A stretch of 64,000 nt of DNA from DATMQA01 sp035566895 (GTDB lineage Bacteria > Verrucomicrobiota > Verrucomicrobiia > Limisphaerales > UBA8199): assembly GCA_035566895.1 (NCBI GenBank), contig DATMQA010000030.1:11649-75648 (forward strand), read 5' to 3'. Shown here one piece after another: positions 26,127 to 34,811 of this stretch; positions within the stretch are counted from its first letter, which is position 1; each line of letters begins with the position of its first letter. A program made the translations under genes and the position numbers. Below the pieces are notes generated by a model. That model saw only the letters and a list, made by a program, of their open reading frames with translations, had not been told where the DNA came from and did not search any database.

Positions 26127-26198
26127 TCAGGTAGTGTCTTAAGACACTGCCTGAACTCTGGTTGAACTCAGGTAGTGTCCTATTAGGACACTACCTGA
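26127..26198. repeat. Two tandem palindromes with the AGGTAGTGTC core
   Basis: 26127-26154 is an almost perfect 28-bp palindrome centred on CTTAAG (one mismatch). 26168-26198 is a perfect 31-bp palindrome (15-nt arms around one T). Both share TCAGGTAGTGTC at the edges and lie 14 bp apart, 50-120 bp after the stop of the gene at 26077. Confidence 0.85.
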
Positions 26199-26323
26199 AC
26201 TCTTGTCCCCAGAACTGGTGACTGGCAGAAAACGCCCTGTCGGCTATTCTACAGGCGTGTTGACGGTAGCCCTTGGTGGGGTTGCCGGAATGAATTTAGA
26301 GTTCTCTTTGTAGAATGTGTCGG

Positions 26324-26352
26324 AAAGGCCGGGGTAAAACCCGGCCTTTTTG
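26324..26352 (+). terminator. Rho-independent terminator
   Basis: Perfect 10-bp arms AAAGGCCGGG (26324-26333) and CCCGGCCTTT (26340-26349) enclose a 6-nt loop and are followed by TTTGTTT-like bases. The T-tract favours the + direction, for transcripts from the gene ending at 26077. The A-tract on the left could also serve the minus-strand gene GH5 weakly. Confidence 0.8.
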
Positions 26353-26389
26353 TTTGGTTCTGGAGTTCTTCGGGAGGTTCGGGTCGGGT

Positions 26390-27541
26390 CTAATGCCCTT
26401 TCAACAGTTCCAGCAGCCTGGCGTCCAGTTTATGGCCGTGCCAATCCTGGTAATCCACGTCCTCGCGCCGCGAGTCTAAAATCCCGAAGTCGCCCCTGAA
26501 ATTCCACAGCGCATAACCGATGTGGTTGCTGGTCAGGATGTCGAGCACATCCCCGAACCACCCCAGGAAGACGCTGTGCGGGGTTTTGTTCCAGCAACCA
26601 CACTCCCCGCAGTGGACACCGACACCGCTCCTGGCCAGCTCGATCCATGACTGGTAATAAGTCTCCAGTCGGGGCTTGCCGAACTCTTGCCCGTTCATCG
26701 TGCCGGGCCAGACCGGCGTGGGACAGATGTCCGGGTCCTTGTTCGCCCACGGGGCTTTGTAGTGGGAAATCTGGCCGGGAAAATATCCCCGGCAGCTCTG
26801 AGCGATATTCAAATCCTTGAGTTCGGGCGTCACGAGGTTGCCGACCTTGTTTCCGTCGGCGAGCACCAAATGGCCCGGGTTGGCGGCGCGAATGGCGTCG
26901 GTGGCGCCCTTGGCGACCGCCCGGTAGAGCTCTCCAGGAATCGCGCTGCTGGTGGCGTGCTGGTCGTTCATATCCGAGCGCAGGGACGGTTCGTTCAAGA
27001 GATCGAAACTTACTTTCGACGCCGGAACACTCTTGAAGCGTTTGGCCCACATGCCCCAGTGAAAAAAGAAGGCTTCCTGGGCTTCTTTCGACTTCCACAG
27101 ATCATACGGTTCGTAGAAACCCGCGTTGATGCAATAGCCCGGCGCTCGATGCAGATTCAGGCTGACGTGCAGGCCGTGGTCCTGGGCCTTCCGCACGAAC
27201 GCTTCAATTTTGTCCACCTCCTGCTCGTTGATTTTATAGACCTCCGCCGGGGTGATGTGTTGCGAACGGTCAAAGTCCACGTAGCGCGGGTAGGCCATCG
27301 GCAAGCGGATGAAATCAAAACCCCAATCCACCATCCAATTGAGGTCATCATCGGTGGTGCCGCGCCGAGCCGGGTAAGCGGGGTTGGGCGAGTTGAAGTC
27401 CGTCAGGTTGAACCCCCGCCACCTTGTCAGCGGGTTGCCCTTGGAATTCTTGGTTTCAGCCAGGCCCAGCGAGGCCGCGCCGGCGAGCCCCACCGCCGCG
27501 GTGGAAACCGCCGCCGTTTTGATGAATTTACGACGATTCAT
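26390..27541 (-). CDS. Tat-exported GH5 family glycoside hydrolase (cellulase-like)
   Basis: This 383-aa protein begins MNRRKFIKTAAVSTAAVGLA, a twin-arginine signal (RRKFIK) and hydrophobic stretch, so it is probably exported folded. GH5 features: RWRGFNLTDF at the start of the barrel, GFDFIRLPMAYP, HVSLNLHRAPGYC, acid/base E184 in FDLLNEPS, and nucleophile E313 in VHCGECGCW, with W346 in ALWNFRGDFG. It probably cleaves beta-1,4-linked glucan or mannan. It faces the two Ig/propeller genes across a terminator and stands alone on its strand. Confidence 0.92.
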   Translation of the reverse strand: MNRRKFIKTAAVSTAAVGLAGAASLGLAETKNSKGNPLTRWRGFNLTDFNSPNPAYPARRGTTDDDLNWMVDWGFDFIRLPMAYPRYVDFDRSQHITPAEVYKINEQEVDKIEAFVRKAQDHGLHVSLNLHRAPGYCINAGFYEPYDLWKSKEAQEAFFFHWGMWAKRFKSVPASKVSFDLLNEPSLRSDMNDQHATSSAIPGELYRAVAKGATDAIRAANPGHLVLADGNKVGNLVTPELKDLNIAQSCRGYFPGQISHYKAPWANKDPDICPTPVWPGTMNGQEFGKPRLETYYQSWIELARSGVGVHCGECGCWNKTPHSVFLGWFGDVLDILTSNHIGYALWNFRGDFGILDSRREDVDYQDWHGHKLDARLLELLKGH

Positions 27542-27757
27542 TTGTTGTGTGCCACGGGTTCAAGCTATCCATAAGGTGATCCGGTTGCTTGGATCGCATT
27601 CATACCGAGGCCACAAGTATAGCCGGCCTGGAATCAACTGACACGCCTTTTCGTTCGGCTGGGTCTGCCTCTGAGCATTTGGCTGAGATGGGATCAGCAA
27701 GGCCCCGGATTGCCGTCCCCTGGTGTTTGCCGTCAACTCGCGTGGTCGATTTTTTTT

Positions 27758-28219
27758 ATGCCTGCATACACCACCAGAAAAAGGATCCTGATTGTCGATG
27801 ACGACCCGGATGTTTTGGAAGTTCACGCCGCATTGCTCGAAGCGGCCGGTTACGAGGTGGCTCGCGCCGAACATTCGCTGGCGGCGCTCTTCGAAATCAT
27901 TCGCAAGGCCCCGGACCTCATCTTGGCGGACCTTCGCATGCCGATCATGGATGGCCTCGCCCTGGTCCGCGAACTTAAGGCCCGCCCGGAAACGCGCCAT
28001 ATTCAAGTCGTTGCGCTCACCGGGTACGATACTCCTGAAAGCCGCGCCGCCTCACAGGAAGCAGGTTGTGCCGGCTACCTTACTAAACCGATTGATGCCA
28101 GGCACTTCGCGGAGGAGGTCGCCAGGTTCCTCCAGCCCCCCGACTCGTTGCCTGCGATTTTCAAACCCTTGTCCCGGCAGGGGTTTGCAGCCGGTCCAGG
28201 CGCGCCAGCGCAGCGGTGA
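27758..28219 (+). CDS. Single-domain response regulator (CheY-like)
   Basis: This 153-aa protein consists of a receiver domain only: acidic pocket DDDPD (14-18), phospho-acceptor D58 in LILADLRMPIMDG, the T in VVALTGYDT and K in YLTKPID. The ATG at 27758 is chosen because the 16 codons before it do not match receivers. With no output domain it probably acts by protein contact or phosphate transfer. Its 3' end overlaps the convergent receiver-PAS gene by 59 bp. The neighbourhood holds four other signalling genes. Confidence 0.92.
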   Translation: MPAYTTRKRILIVDDDPDVLEVHAALLEAAGYEVARAEHSLAALFEIIRKAPDLILADLRMPIMDGLALVRELKARPETRHIQVVALTGYDTPESRAASQEAGCAGYLTKPIDARHFAEEVARFLQPPDSLPAIFKPLSRQGFAAGPGAPAQR

Positions 28220-29015
28220 GGTCCTGAATGAGTGCCAGGCGTTCGTTCTCCTGCTGCTTGTTTGTGGTGATGTCCCGCTCAACGCTGGAAACCCCGATGA
28301 CACGGCCACTGTCGTCCTTAATGGGTGAGATAGTCAACGAAACCTCGACCTTGCGTTTGTCCTTGCGCACGCGCACGGTCTCGTAGTGCTCGACCTGGCC
28401 GCCGCCCGGATTCCTGGCGAGGATATCCAGCAACTGTTCCGGGCGTTCGGGCGAAATGACCCTGGTGATCGAAGCACCGATCATCTCAGCTGCCTGATAC
28501 CCGTAGAGCCGTTCAGCCCCGGCGTTCCAGGTCACCACGATCCCATCGAGAGTCTTGCCGATGATCGCGTCGTCACATGATCCCACCAGGGAGGCGAGAT
28601 ATCCCGCAGTCGCCTCGGCCTGCCGGCGAATGCGCCGTTCCTGGGCGGCGCCGAGTTCCCGTTTTACAACCGAACCCAGGCGCACCAGTTTGTCTTTCGC
28701 AACGTAGTCATGAGCGCCGGCCTTGATTATCTCGACGGCACGTTCCTCGCCAATGGCGCCGGATACGATGATGAACGGGATATCCAATCCTCGCTGCTGG
28801 TAAAGTTTCAGCGCGGCAGCCCCGTCGAACCCAGGCATAGAATAGTCGCTGATAATAAGCTGCCAGGTTTTTAGTTCCAACGCGGCTTGCATGGCCGCGG
28901 CGGTATCCACCCGCTCGCAGGCGACTTCCAATCCATCTCGCTGGAGTTCCCGGGCAATAAGAATAGCGTCCTCGGTTGAGTCCTCCACGAGCAGTGTTTG
29001 CACCGGCTCAGTCAT
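28161..29015 (-). CDS. Receiver-PAS two-domain signalling protein
   Basis: This 284-aa protein has an N-terminal receiver (1-120; D57 in LIISDYSMPGFDG, K in YVAKDKLVRLG) and a PAS domain (about 138-255; GTWNAG-like VVTWNAGAERLYGYQ and a closing SSVERDITTNKQ). A short C-terminal helix follows. No kinase, cyclase or DNA-binding domain is present, so the output is unclear; such proteins often form part of a phosphorelay with separate kinases. It is convergent with the CheY-like gene, overlapping by 59 bp. Confidence 0.9.
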   Translation of the reverse strand: MTEPVQTLLVEDSTEDAILIARELQRDGLEVACERVDTAAAMQAALELKTWQLIISDYSMPGFDGAAALKLYQQRGLDIPFIIVSGAIGEERAVEIIKAGAHDYVAKDKLVRLGSVVKRELGAAQERRIRRQAEATAGYLASLVGSCDDAIIGKTLDGIVVTWNAGAERLYGYQAAEMIGASITRVISPERPEQLLDILARNPGGGQVEHYETVRVRKDKRKVEVSLTISPIKDDSGRVIGVSSVERDITTNKQQENERLALIQDLTAALARLDRLQTPAGTRV

Positions 29016-29476
29016 AAACGTCCTTGCTTCACATCGACAGTTACTCTTATTATGCCTTCATCTCCGCGGCTTGTCAACTGGGAGTTTCCTTGGCTGGCCT
29101 GGGCATTACCCCCAAGGGCAGCGTGGTGGGCCTATGGAGCACCCTCACTTCCCGGGGAGGGCTGTCCTGCAACAGGCACACGGCGTGTCCCGGCACTGGC
29201 CCGCTTGCGGATGTTGCTGGGCCCGGGGACGGGCGCACTCCAGGGGCGGTGGCAGTGCCGCCAGCCACTACTTGTGATACATGGCCATGGCGTTTACCAG
29301 GCAAGGGCTCATGGGTTGGGAAGCTTTCCTCCTCTTTTCGGCCAACCTCGGGCGCGCTCTGGCAGGGCGTGCTGATCGACAGGCGATGGACTTCTTATGA
29401 CCGGACACCGAAAGTCCAAGGCCAGCAATACGCCCCTCGGAGGAATTCGTTTCCAGGCGCGCCCGAAGCTCTGTTA
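29016..29476. other. Gene-free stretch within the signalling cluster
   Basis: Between the start of the receiver-PAS gene and the end of the 214-aa unknown gene I see no convincing coding sequence, repeat array or hairpin. Plus-strand frames here have composition unlike proteins and run on as antisense of the next gene. It may hold the promoter of the minus-strand gene starting at 29015. Confidence 0.4.
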
Positions 29477-30121
29477 TTATTCATTGAGCCCCCAGTGCGA
29501 ATGACTTTCGACCCGCTGGAGGCTTTCCTCCAAAAGCGCGGTTTTGGTTTCCGCGCGGTATTGGATGTCTTCGAAGGTCAAGTCCGAGGTGGGGGTGCCG
29601 CCGAAGTGGGGAAAAACCTCCACTGCGGCGAGCCGGGCAGCGGCTTGCAGGGAGGCCAGGATGTTTTTGGCCGGGGCAGTTCCTTCGGTGCCGGCATCGA
29701 GCGACACGGCCAAGGCGCGGGGGCTGCCGAGGCGGCGCCCCAACCACCGGTCAAGCCAGGCACGGACCGGAGCGGGGAGCTCACTTTGGCCGTGCGCCGC
29801 CAGCACTAGGATGTCTGCGTCCGAACCTCCGTCACCCACCAGTCCGGACAGTTCCGGCTCACCTAGCAAATCGAACCGCAACAAATTCACCTGAAGCTCC
29901 GCTTCCAACTTGAGCTGCTCGGCCAGCCGCTCAAGAACCTGCCTGGCGCGGGCGCCGGTCTTCGCGTCCTCGTAAATCAACTGAACATCCAGCGCTAGCA
30001 GGCCGTTAATGAAGATGGGGTTAGCCTGCGGGCCCGCACAAGCGCTGGTCGGCATTTGAAAACCAGGCGTGGTCTGTGTTGCGTCACTGATTAGATGGCT
30101 CCACTCTCGCAAGGTCTTCAT
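29477..30121 (-). CDS. Conserved-looking cytosolic protein of unknown function
   Basis: This 214-aa soluble protein is not recognised. It begins MKTLREWSHLISDATQTTPG. It has an alternating beta/alpha pattern: INGLLALDVQLIYEDAKTGA, LQVNLLRFDLLGEPE, ADILVLAAHGQSELP and ALAVSLDAGTEGTAPAKNIL. That pattern suggests an open alpha/beta fold of the flavodoxin or stress-protein type. It lies between a receiver-PAS gene and a NarL-type regulator, all on the minus strand, so a role in the same signalling pathway is possible but not shown. Confidence 0.65.
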   Translation of the reverse strand: MKTLREWSHLISDATQTTPGFQMPTSACAGPQANPIFINGLLALDVQLIYEDAKTGARARQVLERLAEQLKLEAELQVNLLRFDLLGEPELSGLVGDGGSDADILVLAAHGQSELPAPVRAWLDRWLGRRLGSPRALAVSLDAGTEGTAPAKNILASLQAAARLAAVEVFPHFGGTPTSDLTFEDIQYRAETKTALLEESLQRVESHSHWGLNE

Positions 30122-30232
30122 AGCGGCGACAGTCTGCCACTAGAAATGGAACAAGCGCCATCCGGCTGGATGCTGAAAGTATCTCAGCCAAATGCTGAGG
30201 CGGGGCGGGGGCCAACCAACTTCGATTGATTC

Positions 30233-30913
30233 TTAGATTAGGTCCTGGGCACCGGCCCACCGGATACCGTACTTGATAAGTTCCGGACCCGTTTTCAAAC
30301 CGAGCTTCTCGCGGATGTGGAGACGGTGGGTTTCGACGGTTTTGCCGCTCATATGGAGGTGCTCGGCGATTTCCGCGGTCGTCATCCCCTGGCCGATGCA
30401 TTGAAAGACCTCGAACTCGCGGTCAGTCAGCGCCCCGATCGTGGTGTCGGCGGCACGCCGCTGGCGTCCGGAGAAGACGTCAAGAATTCTGGCCGACATG
30501 GCGGGGCTGACATAGACCTTGCCGGCCAGGACCTGGCGGATAGCTTCGATCAATTTTTCGCCGCCTTCATTTTTCATGAGGTAACCGCGCGCGCCGGCAC
30601 GCAACGCTCGTTCCGCATAAAGGCCCTCGTCGTGCATGGAGACCACGAGCACCATGATCTCCGGATGGAGCGCCTTGAGGTCCTTGATGAGTTCCAGCCC
30701 GTGTTTGTCGGGAAGCGTCACATCGACCAGGACCAAATGCGGTTGGAGCGATTTCACCAGGGTCAGCGCTTCCTGGGCGTCGCCTGCCTCGCCGCAAATC
30801 AGCAGGTCTCCCTGCTGGCCGATTAGCTGGGCCATGCCGCGCCGGGTCAGGGGGTGATCATCGACAATTAGGAGCCGGCGCTGCGAGCAGACGGCAGGTT
30901 TTCGCGTTTTCAT
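30233..30913 (-). CDS. NarL/FixJ-family response regulator
   Basis: This 226-aa protein has a receiver domain (D64 in LVLVDVTLPDKHG, S/T in VVSMHD, K in YLMKNEGGE) and a LuxR-type helix-turn-helix (about 160-222, LTDREFEVFQCIGQGMTTAE, and KTVETHRLHIREKL). It is predicted to bind DNA on phosphorylation by the kinase encoded just upstream. Its ATG overlaps the kinase stop (ATGA at 30910-30913), the hallmark of translational coupling. An in-frame upstream start at 30961 lies inside the kinase gene and is rejected. Confidence 0.95.
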   Translation of the reverse strand: MKTRKPAVCSQRRLLIVDDHPLTRRGMAQLIGQQGDLLICGEAGDAQEALTLVKSLQPHLVLVDVTLPDKHGLELIKDLKALHPEIMVLVVSMHDEGLYAERALRAGARGYLMKNEGGEKLIEAIRQVLAGKVYVSPAMSARILDVFSGRQRRAADTTIGALTDREFEVFQCIGQGMTTAEIAEHLHMSGKTVETHRLHIREKLGLKTGPELIKYGIRWAGAQDLI

Positions 30914-32421
30914 GTTTTGGTGATCGTGGTTGGTTGGTTGGGAGGCAGCGGGAACGCGCACTCGACGATTGTCCCGCCCTGAACTCCCGGCCGGATGGCG
31001 AACGTTCCGCCAATCATATCCGCTCGGTACTGCATACTCCGCAACCCCATGCCTCGCGGGTTCCGCACCTTTTCGGAGAAACCGGCGCCGTTGTCCTTGA
31101 CGCTGAGGACCGCGCCTTCCGCGGCGGGTGCGAGCCGGATCTCAATCTGTTTGGCCTTGCCGTGTTTGATGCCGTTCGTGACGGCTTCCTGCGCTATGCG
31201 ATAGAGATAAGTGCCAAGGGTAACGTCACCCACGAGCACAGGGGTCGGGCATTGAAACGAGCATTGGACCCGGAAGAGCTCCCGGGTGCGGGCGGCCAAA
31301 CCTCGCAGACCCTCCATCAAACCTTCGGCTTCCAACTCGATGGGAGCCAGGCCCCGGGACAGCAGCCGGGTATGGTCAATGGCAGCGCGGATCAATTGGG
31401 CGATTTCGCTGGCCTGGACCGCGTGGGGCTGCCCCGCGAGCTGCTGCTGCAAGGCCTGGCTGAGGAACTCGATGCCGACCAACTGCTGGCACAAGTCATC
31501 ATGGAGGTCCTGCCCGATCCGGCGTTGCTCGCGCTCGCTGATCGCGAGGATTTCGGTTTCCAGGTTTTTGCGCTCAGTGATGTCCCGGGCGATGCCGACG
31601 AGGCGATAGAAGCGCCCAATATTGTTCCGCACTGGGAACCCGCGTTCGAGCACCCATCGAACCGAGCCTTCGGGACGGATGACGCGATAGGCATGTTCAT
31701 AGCCGCCCTCCGGCAAGGGCGCTCTAAAAATCTGGAGGGCGCGGGGCCGGTCTTCGGGGTGGATGGCGTCGAACCAGGAGCGTGGATTTTCGTAGAGCTC
31801 CTGGCAGGTGCGTCCCCAGATGCGCTGGTAGGCAGGACTGACGTAGATAATGCTGGTCATCGTCGGATTGCTGAGCCAAAAGACCTCGCGGATGTTCTCC
31901 GCCATTTGCCGGAAGCGCTCCTGGCTTTCGACGAGCGCCTCGTTGACGGCCTCAAGGTCGGCCGTTCGCGCCTGCACGCGCAGTTCCAACTGATCGCGCA
32001 CCTGCCGCCTCGCCTCCTCCCCTTCTTTGCGGTCGGTGATGTCGGTGTTGATTTCGAGGATCGCGCAGGGTGTGCCGTCCTTGTCCAGTTGCAACGACCA
32101 ACGGCTGGCCACGGCCACAACCCGGCCCGCACGGGTGGTGTAGAGCAGTTCTCCTTCCCACCGTCCCGAGGCCCGCAATTCGGCTTTGATTTGCTCCAGG
32201 GCCTTCGGAAATTGCGTCCGCAGCAAGTCATGTGAACGCTGGCCGATGGCCTCGGCGGCCGTCCAACCGTATTGCGCTTCCGCTGCGTGATTCCAAAAGG
32301 TGATCCGCTCGTCCATGCTGCGGAATATGACTGCATCATGAGTCAGCTCGAAGAGCATGCGGAACGGGTCGCCGGTCGCCCGCAGCCAACTCGGCGCCTG
32401 GGTTTCAGGATCATTCGTCAT
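30910..32421 (-). CDS. PAS-PAS sensor histidine kinase (HisKA_3 type)
   Basis: This 503-aa kinase has no transmembrane segment and is therefore cytosolic. There are two PAS domains (about 20-130 and 165-285, each closing with DITxRK). The phosphorylation helix follows, with EREQRRIGQDLHDDLCQQLV carrying H307, then a HATPase domain with AQEAVTNGIKHGKA (N box) and VKDNGAGF plus GMGLRSMQYRA (G boxes). HisKA_3 kinases pair with NarL-type regulators, which is the gene directly downstream. The ATG at 32421 is chosen because the 68 codons above it have no PAS similarity. Confidence 0.95.
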   Translation of the reverse strand: MTNDPETQAPSWLRATGDPFRMLFELTHDAVIFRSMDERITFWNHAAEAQYGWTAAEAIGQRSHDLLRTQFPKALEQIKAELRASGRWEGELLYTTRAGRVVAVASRWSLQLDKDGTPCAILEINTDITDRKEGEEARRQVRDQLELRVQARTADLEAVNEALVESQERFRQMAENIREVFWLSNPTMTSIIYVSPAYQRIWGRTCQELYENPRSWFDAIHPEDRPRALQIFRAPLPEGGYEHAYRVIRPEGSVRWVLERGFPVRNNIGRFYRLVGIARDITERKNLETEILAISEREQRRIGQDLHDDLCQQLVGIEFLSQALQQQLAGQPHAVQASEIAQLIRAAIDHTRLLSRGLAPIELEAEGLMEGLRGLAARTRELFRVQCSFQCPTPVLVGDVTLGTYLYRIAQEAVTNGIKHGKAKQIEIRLAPAAEGAVLSVKDNGAGFSEKVRNPRGMGLRSMQYRADMIGGTFAIRPGVQGGTIVECAFPLPPNQPTTITKT

Positions 32422-32754
32422 GCTGATTGACTGATTATAGGCAACTCTTGCGGCTTTACAATGGGTTGGTGAGAGAGCAACCGGTCTTAGTCTCCTCAGC
32501 ACACCTCTATTAGTCCGTGCCCGGGCGGCTCGCGTGAAATCCACGCAGAATGCGTGAGCGTCACGCCTTTTTCCCCCTGCGCCAACTCCAAACCTGCGGA
32601 AACAGGCTGAATTGCGCCTTGGCACCGGCGATGCTAGCGGTGCGCTTGGGTCATAGTTGGTTGAGTAATGGCGTCCGGGGACCGGGATGTGGTGTTGTGC
32701 AAGCGGGATGGGGAAGTCCCCGGGCGCCGGCGGGGGGCAGCCGTCCGTTCAGTG

Positions 32755-33154
32755 GCATGGAAACGGAATAAACTCGAATTACGACTACGTGACCATTGGG
32801 TATTCCAGTGGCGGCGTGCCGTTGTGGACCAGCCGTTACAACGGACCTGGAAACGGCCAGGACCAAGCTGCCGCGATCGCGGTGGACAGCCGCGGCAGCG
32901 TGTTTGTAACAGGGAGTTCCTGGAACGGGACCAACTATGATTTTGCGACGATCAAGTATGTGGCCGTGCCGCCGACCCCGATTTTTGCTCAACAACTTGG
33001 CAATCAACTCGTGTTGAGTTGGACAAACGAGCTCTTTAATCTGCAAACCGCGCCCACGCTTTCGGACACCTTCACCAATATTCCCGGTGCGATGAGTCCC
33101 TGCACCAACATCATTATCGGGGCGCAACGATTTTTCCGGCTCATTTCGAAATGA
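32755..33154 (+). pseudogene. 3' remnant of an SBBP beta-propeller gene with C-terminal FYR module
   Basis: The frame (open from 32687) encodes about one and a half SBBP-type repeats (NYDYVTIGYSSGGVPLWTSR, then AIAVDSRGSVFVTGSSWNGT and YDFATIKYV). The shared C-terminal module comes next (FNLQTAPTLSDTFTNIPGAM, RFFRLISK). Intact SBBP proteins have many blades and a signal peptide. None is present upstream, and before about 32755 the frame has non-protein composition. It looks like the tail of a deleted gene. A hairpin follows directly after its stop. Confidence 0.65.
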
Positions 33155-33181
33155 CCTTCAACGCGACCGTTGAGGGGGTTT
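33155..33181 (+). terminator. Hairpin after the propeller remnant
   Basis: Arms CCTTCAACG (33155-33163) and CGTTGAGGG (33168-33176) with one mismatch and a 4-nt loop are followed by GGTTT. It begins immediately after the stop codon. A terminator is plausible but the T-tract is short. Confidence 0.5.
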
Positions 33182-33243
33182 AGCAGAGATTCAAGAACAC
33201 CGGCTCCGCGCCAGTGAGGCTGGGTGTTTTAATACATTTAGCT

Positions 33244-34704
33244 TTATTCATTGTGCGGAATCCTAATCGTGCTGCCACCGATGAACTCGCGCAGCACCGC
33301 ATCGCCGGGGATGATGTCGTAGCCCGTGACTTGTTCCCGGGTCAGCCCCTCGACTTCTCCCAGCAATGCCTTGACCCGCTCATACCGAATTTGCGCATCG
33401 AGAAATCCCCCGTACGATTGAAAATCCTCAGGGTGAGGCAGGTAACCGTTGGGCCCGCAGAAGAAGGGCTTTAGCGCCGGTAGATCGAAGGCGAAGCCGC
33501 CGTTGACAACGTGATCCGCCACGCCGCTGAGCGGGATAATACTGAAGAGTTCGCCGGCGCGCACATAATGCCAGTGCAGAATGGTCAGCAGCGGGCTATG
33601 GTTGCGGTGTTGCACGTCGCGCAACATGCGTCGAAGCAGCCGCACGTCGGTGAACCTGGTTAGCCGCCGCGTGTTGCCATCGCCCTCATACATCACATTT
33701 TGCGTCTCAATATAAAGGCGAAACTGGGCGGAAGCGTCGATCCCTTCGGTGATCGGCGGATACAGTCCATGCAGGCAATCTAGCAACAATATCTGGCCTG
33801 GCTCGAGTTTAACGGCTTTGCTGGACAGGCGCCGGCCCTCCTTGAAGCTGTACACCGGTTTGTCAATCGTCTTGCCTTCGAGCAAATCGCGCAAGTGACC
33901 ATTGAGCAGTTGGATGTCCATCGCCTCGGGCGTTTCGTAGTTGCGATCATTAATCCAATCGGTCGGGTGCTCGACCAAGGACCAAAAATAGTCGTCGAGA
34001 TTGAGCATCAGGAAGCGCAGCCCCTGCTTTTGCAGCCGTTCCGTCAGCTTCACCGTGGTCGTCGTCTTGCCCGACGAACTCGGGCCGCTGACCCACATCA
34101 TCCGAAGCTTGTCTCCGGCTCGAAGCCGGGCGATAACCTTGGCGGCGGCTTCATCCAGCGAACCCTCGTAACGGGCCAGCGATTCATCCACCAGCGATTT
34201 GAATTTCCCGCTGCGAACGATTTCGTTCAGTCCTGCTACAGTGTCACACCCGCGCTGCCGGTTCCAGGCCAGCGTCTGTTCCATCGCCGCCTTGGGAAAC
34301 CCATTGCCGACAAACCGGTCCGGCGGAATGGCTCCTTCACGCAGCCAATGCCGCCCCCACCGGTAGCAGGCATACGCGTCGGCCGTATTCTGAAAACCGT
34401 AGCTGCGCAAAGCATGAAGCACCTCGTCCTGGATCCGCTCAATCGTCGGAGGAAAATTGGCAATCAGGTGGTGCGGGTCCGAATTCAGGCACAAGACCAC
34501 CGCATCCGCCAGGAAATCGGCGATCTTTTCATCGCTTCCCCACGAGGAGAAAATCTTGTCATTAATGCCCGGCAGATAATCCTGCTGGAAACCCCCGATG
34601 GACTCCGCCGCGCGAAACATCGCCCGCTGGATGCGCGCGATATCAAACTTGACTAGCGCGCGATTGCGCTTCTGGACTTTGACAATTCGGTTTTGAACTG
34701 GCAT
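33244..34704 (-). CDS. ATP-cone / uridine-kinase-like phosphotransferase
   Basis: This 486-aa cytosolic protein has residues 1-100 similar to an ATP-cone (VQKRNRALVKFDIARIQRAM), the nucleotide-sensing regulatory domain of ribonucleotide reductases. The rest is a uridine-kinase/phosphoribulokinase-type P-loop domain: Walker A GPSSSGKTTTT (207-217), MLNLDDYFWSLVEHPTDWIN, then ILLLDCLHGLYPPI. Proteins with this layout are often annotated as uridine kinase, but the substrate is not proven. The ATP-cone suggests allosteric control by ATP/dATP. It is a single gene on the minus strand. Confidence 0.85.
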   Translation of the reverse strand: MPVQNRIVKVQKRNRALVKFDIARIQRAMFRAAESIGGFQQDYLPGINDKIFSSWGSDEKIADFLADAVVLCLNSDPHHLIANFPPTIERIQDEVLHALRSYGFQNTADAYACYRWGRHWLREGAIPPDRFVGNGFPKAAMEQTLAWNRQRGCDTVAGLNEIVRSGKFKSLVDESLARYEGSLDEAAAKVIARLRAGDKLRMMWVSGPSSSGKTTTTVKLTERLQKQGLRFLMLNLDDYFWSLVEHPTDWINDRNYETPEAMDIQLLNGHLRDLLEGKTIDKPVYSFKEGRRLSSKAVKLEPGQILLLDCLHGLYPPITEGIDASAQFRLYIETQNVMYEGDGNTRRLTRFTDVRLLRRMLRDVQHRNHSPLLTILHWHYVRAGELFSIIPLSGVADHVVNGGFAFDLPALKPFFCGPNGYLPHPEDFQSYGGFLDAQIRYERVKALLGEVEGLTREQVTGYDIIPGDAVLREFIGGSTIRIPHNE

Positions 34705-34811
34705 GGGGCGCGACTATACACCAGTGTAGGAGGGAGACAATGCGCTAAACGAAAGTTAAACCAAGCGCTTGGAGCGGCGGCCTGGCTCAGGCTGGGCCTG
34801 CGCTTACCGGG

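Noticed and set aside
29024..29476. Plus-strand gene in the signalling-cluster gap
   Set aside because: Composition is Gly/Pro/Ser-rich and irregular, the frame continues antisense into the 214-aa gene, and no ribosome binding site or domain is seen.
30934..32235. 433-residue plus-strand frame across the kinase gene
   Set aside because: Antisense to a kinase with all catalytic motifs; no start signal or domain of its own.
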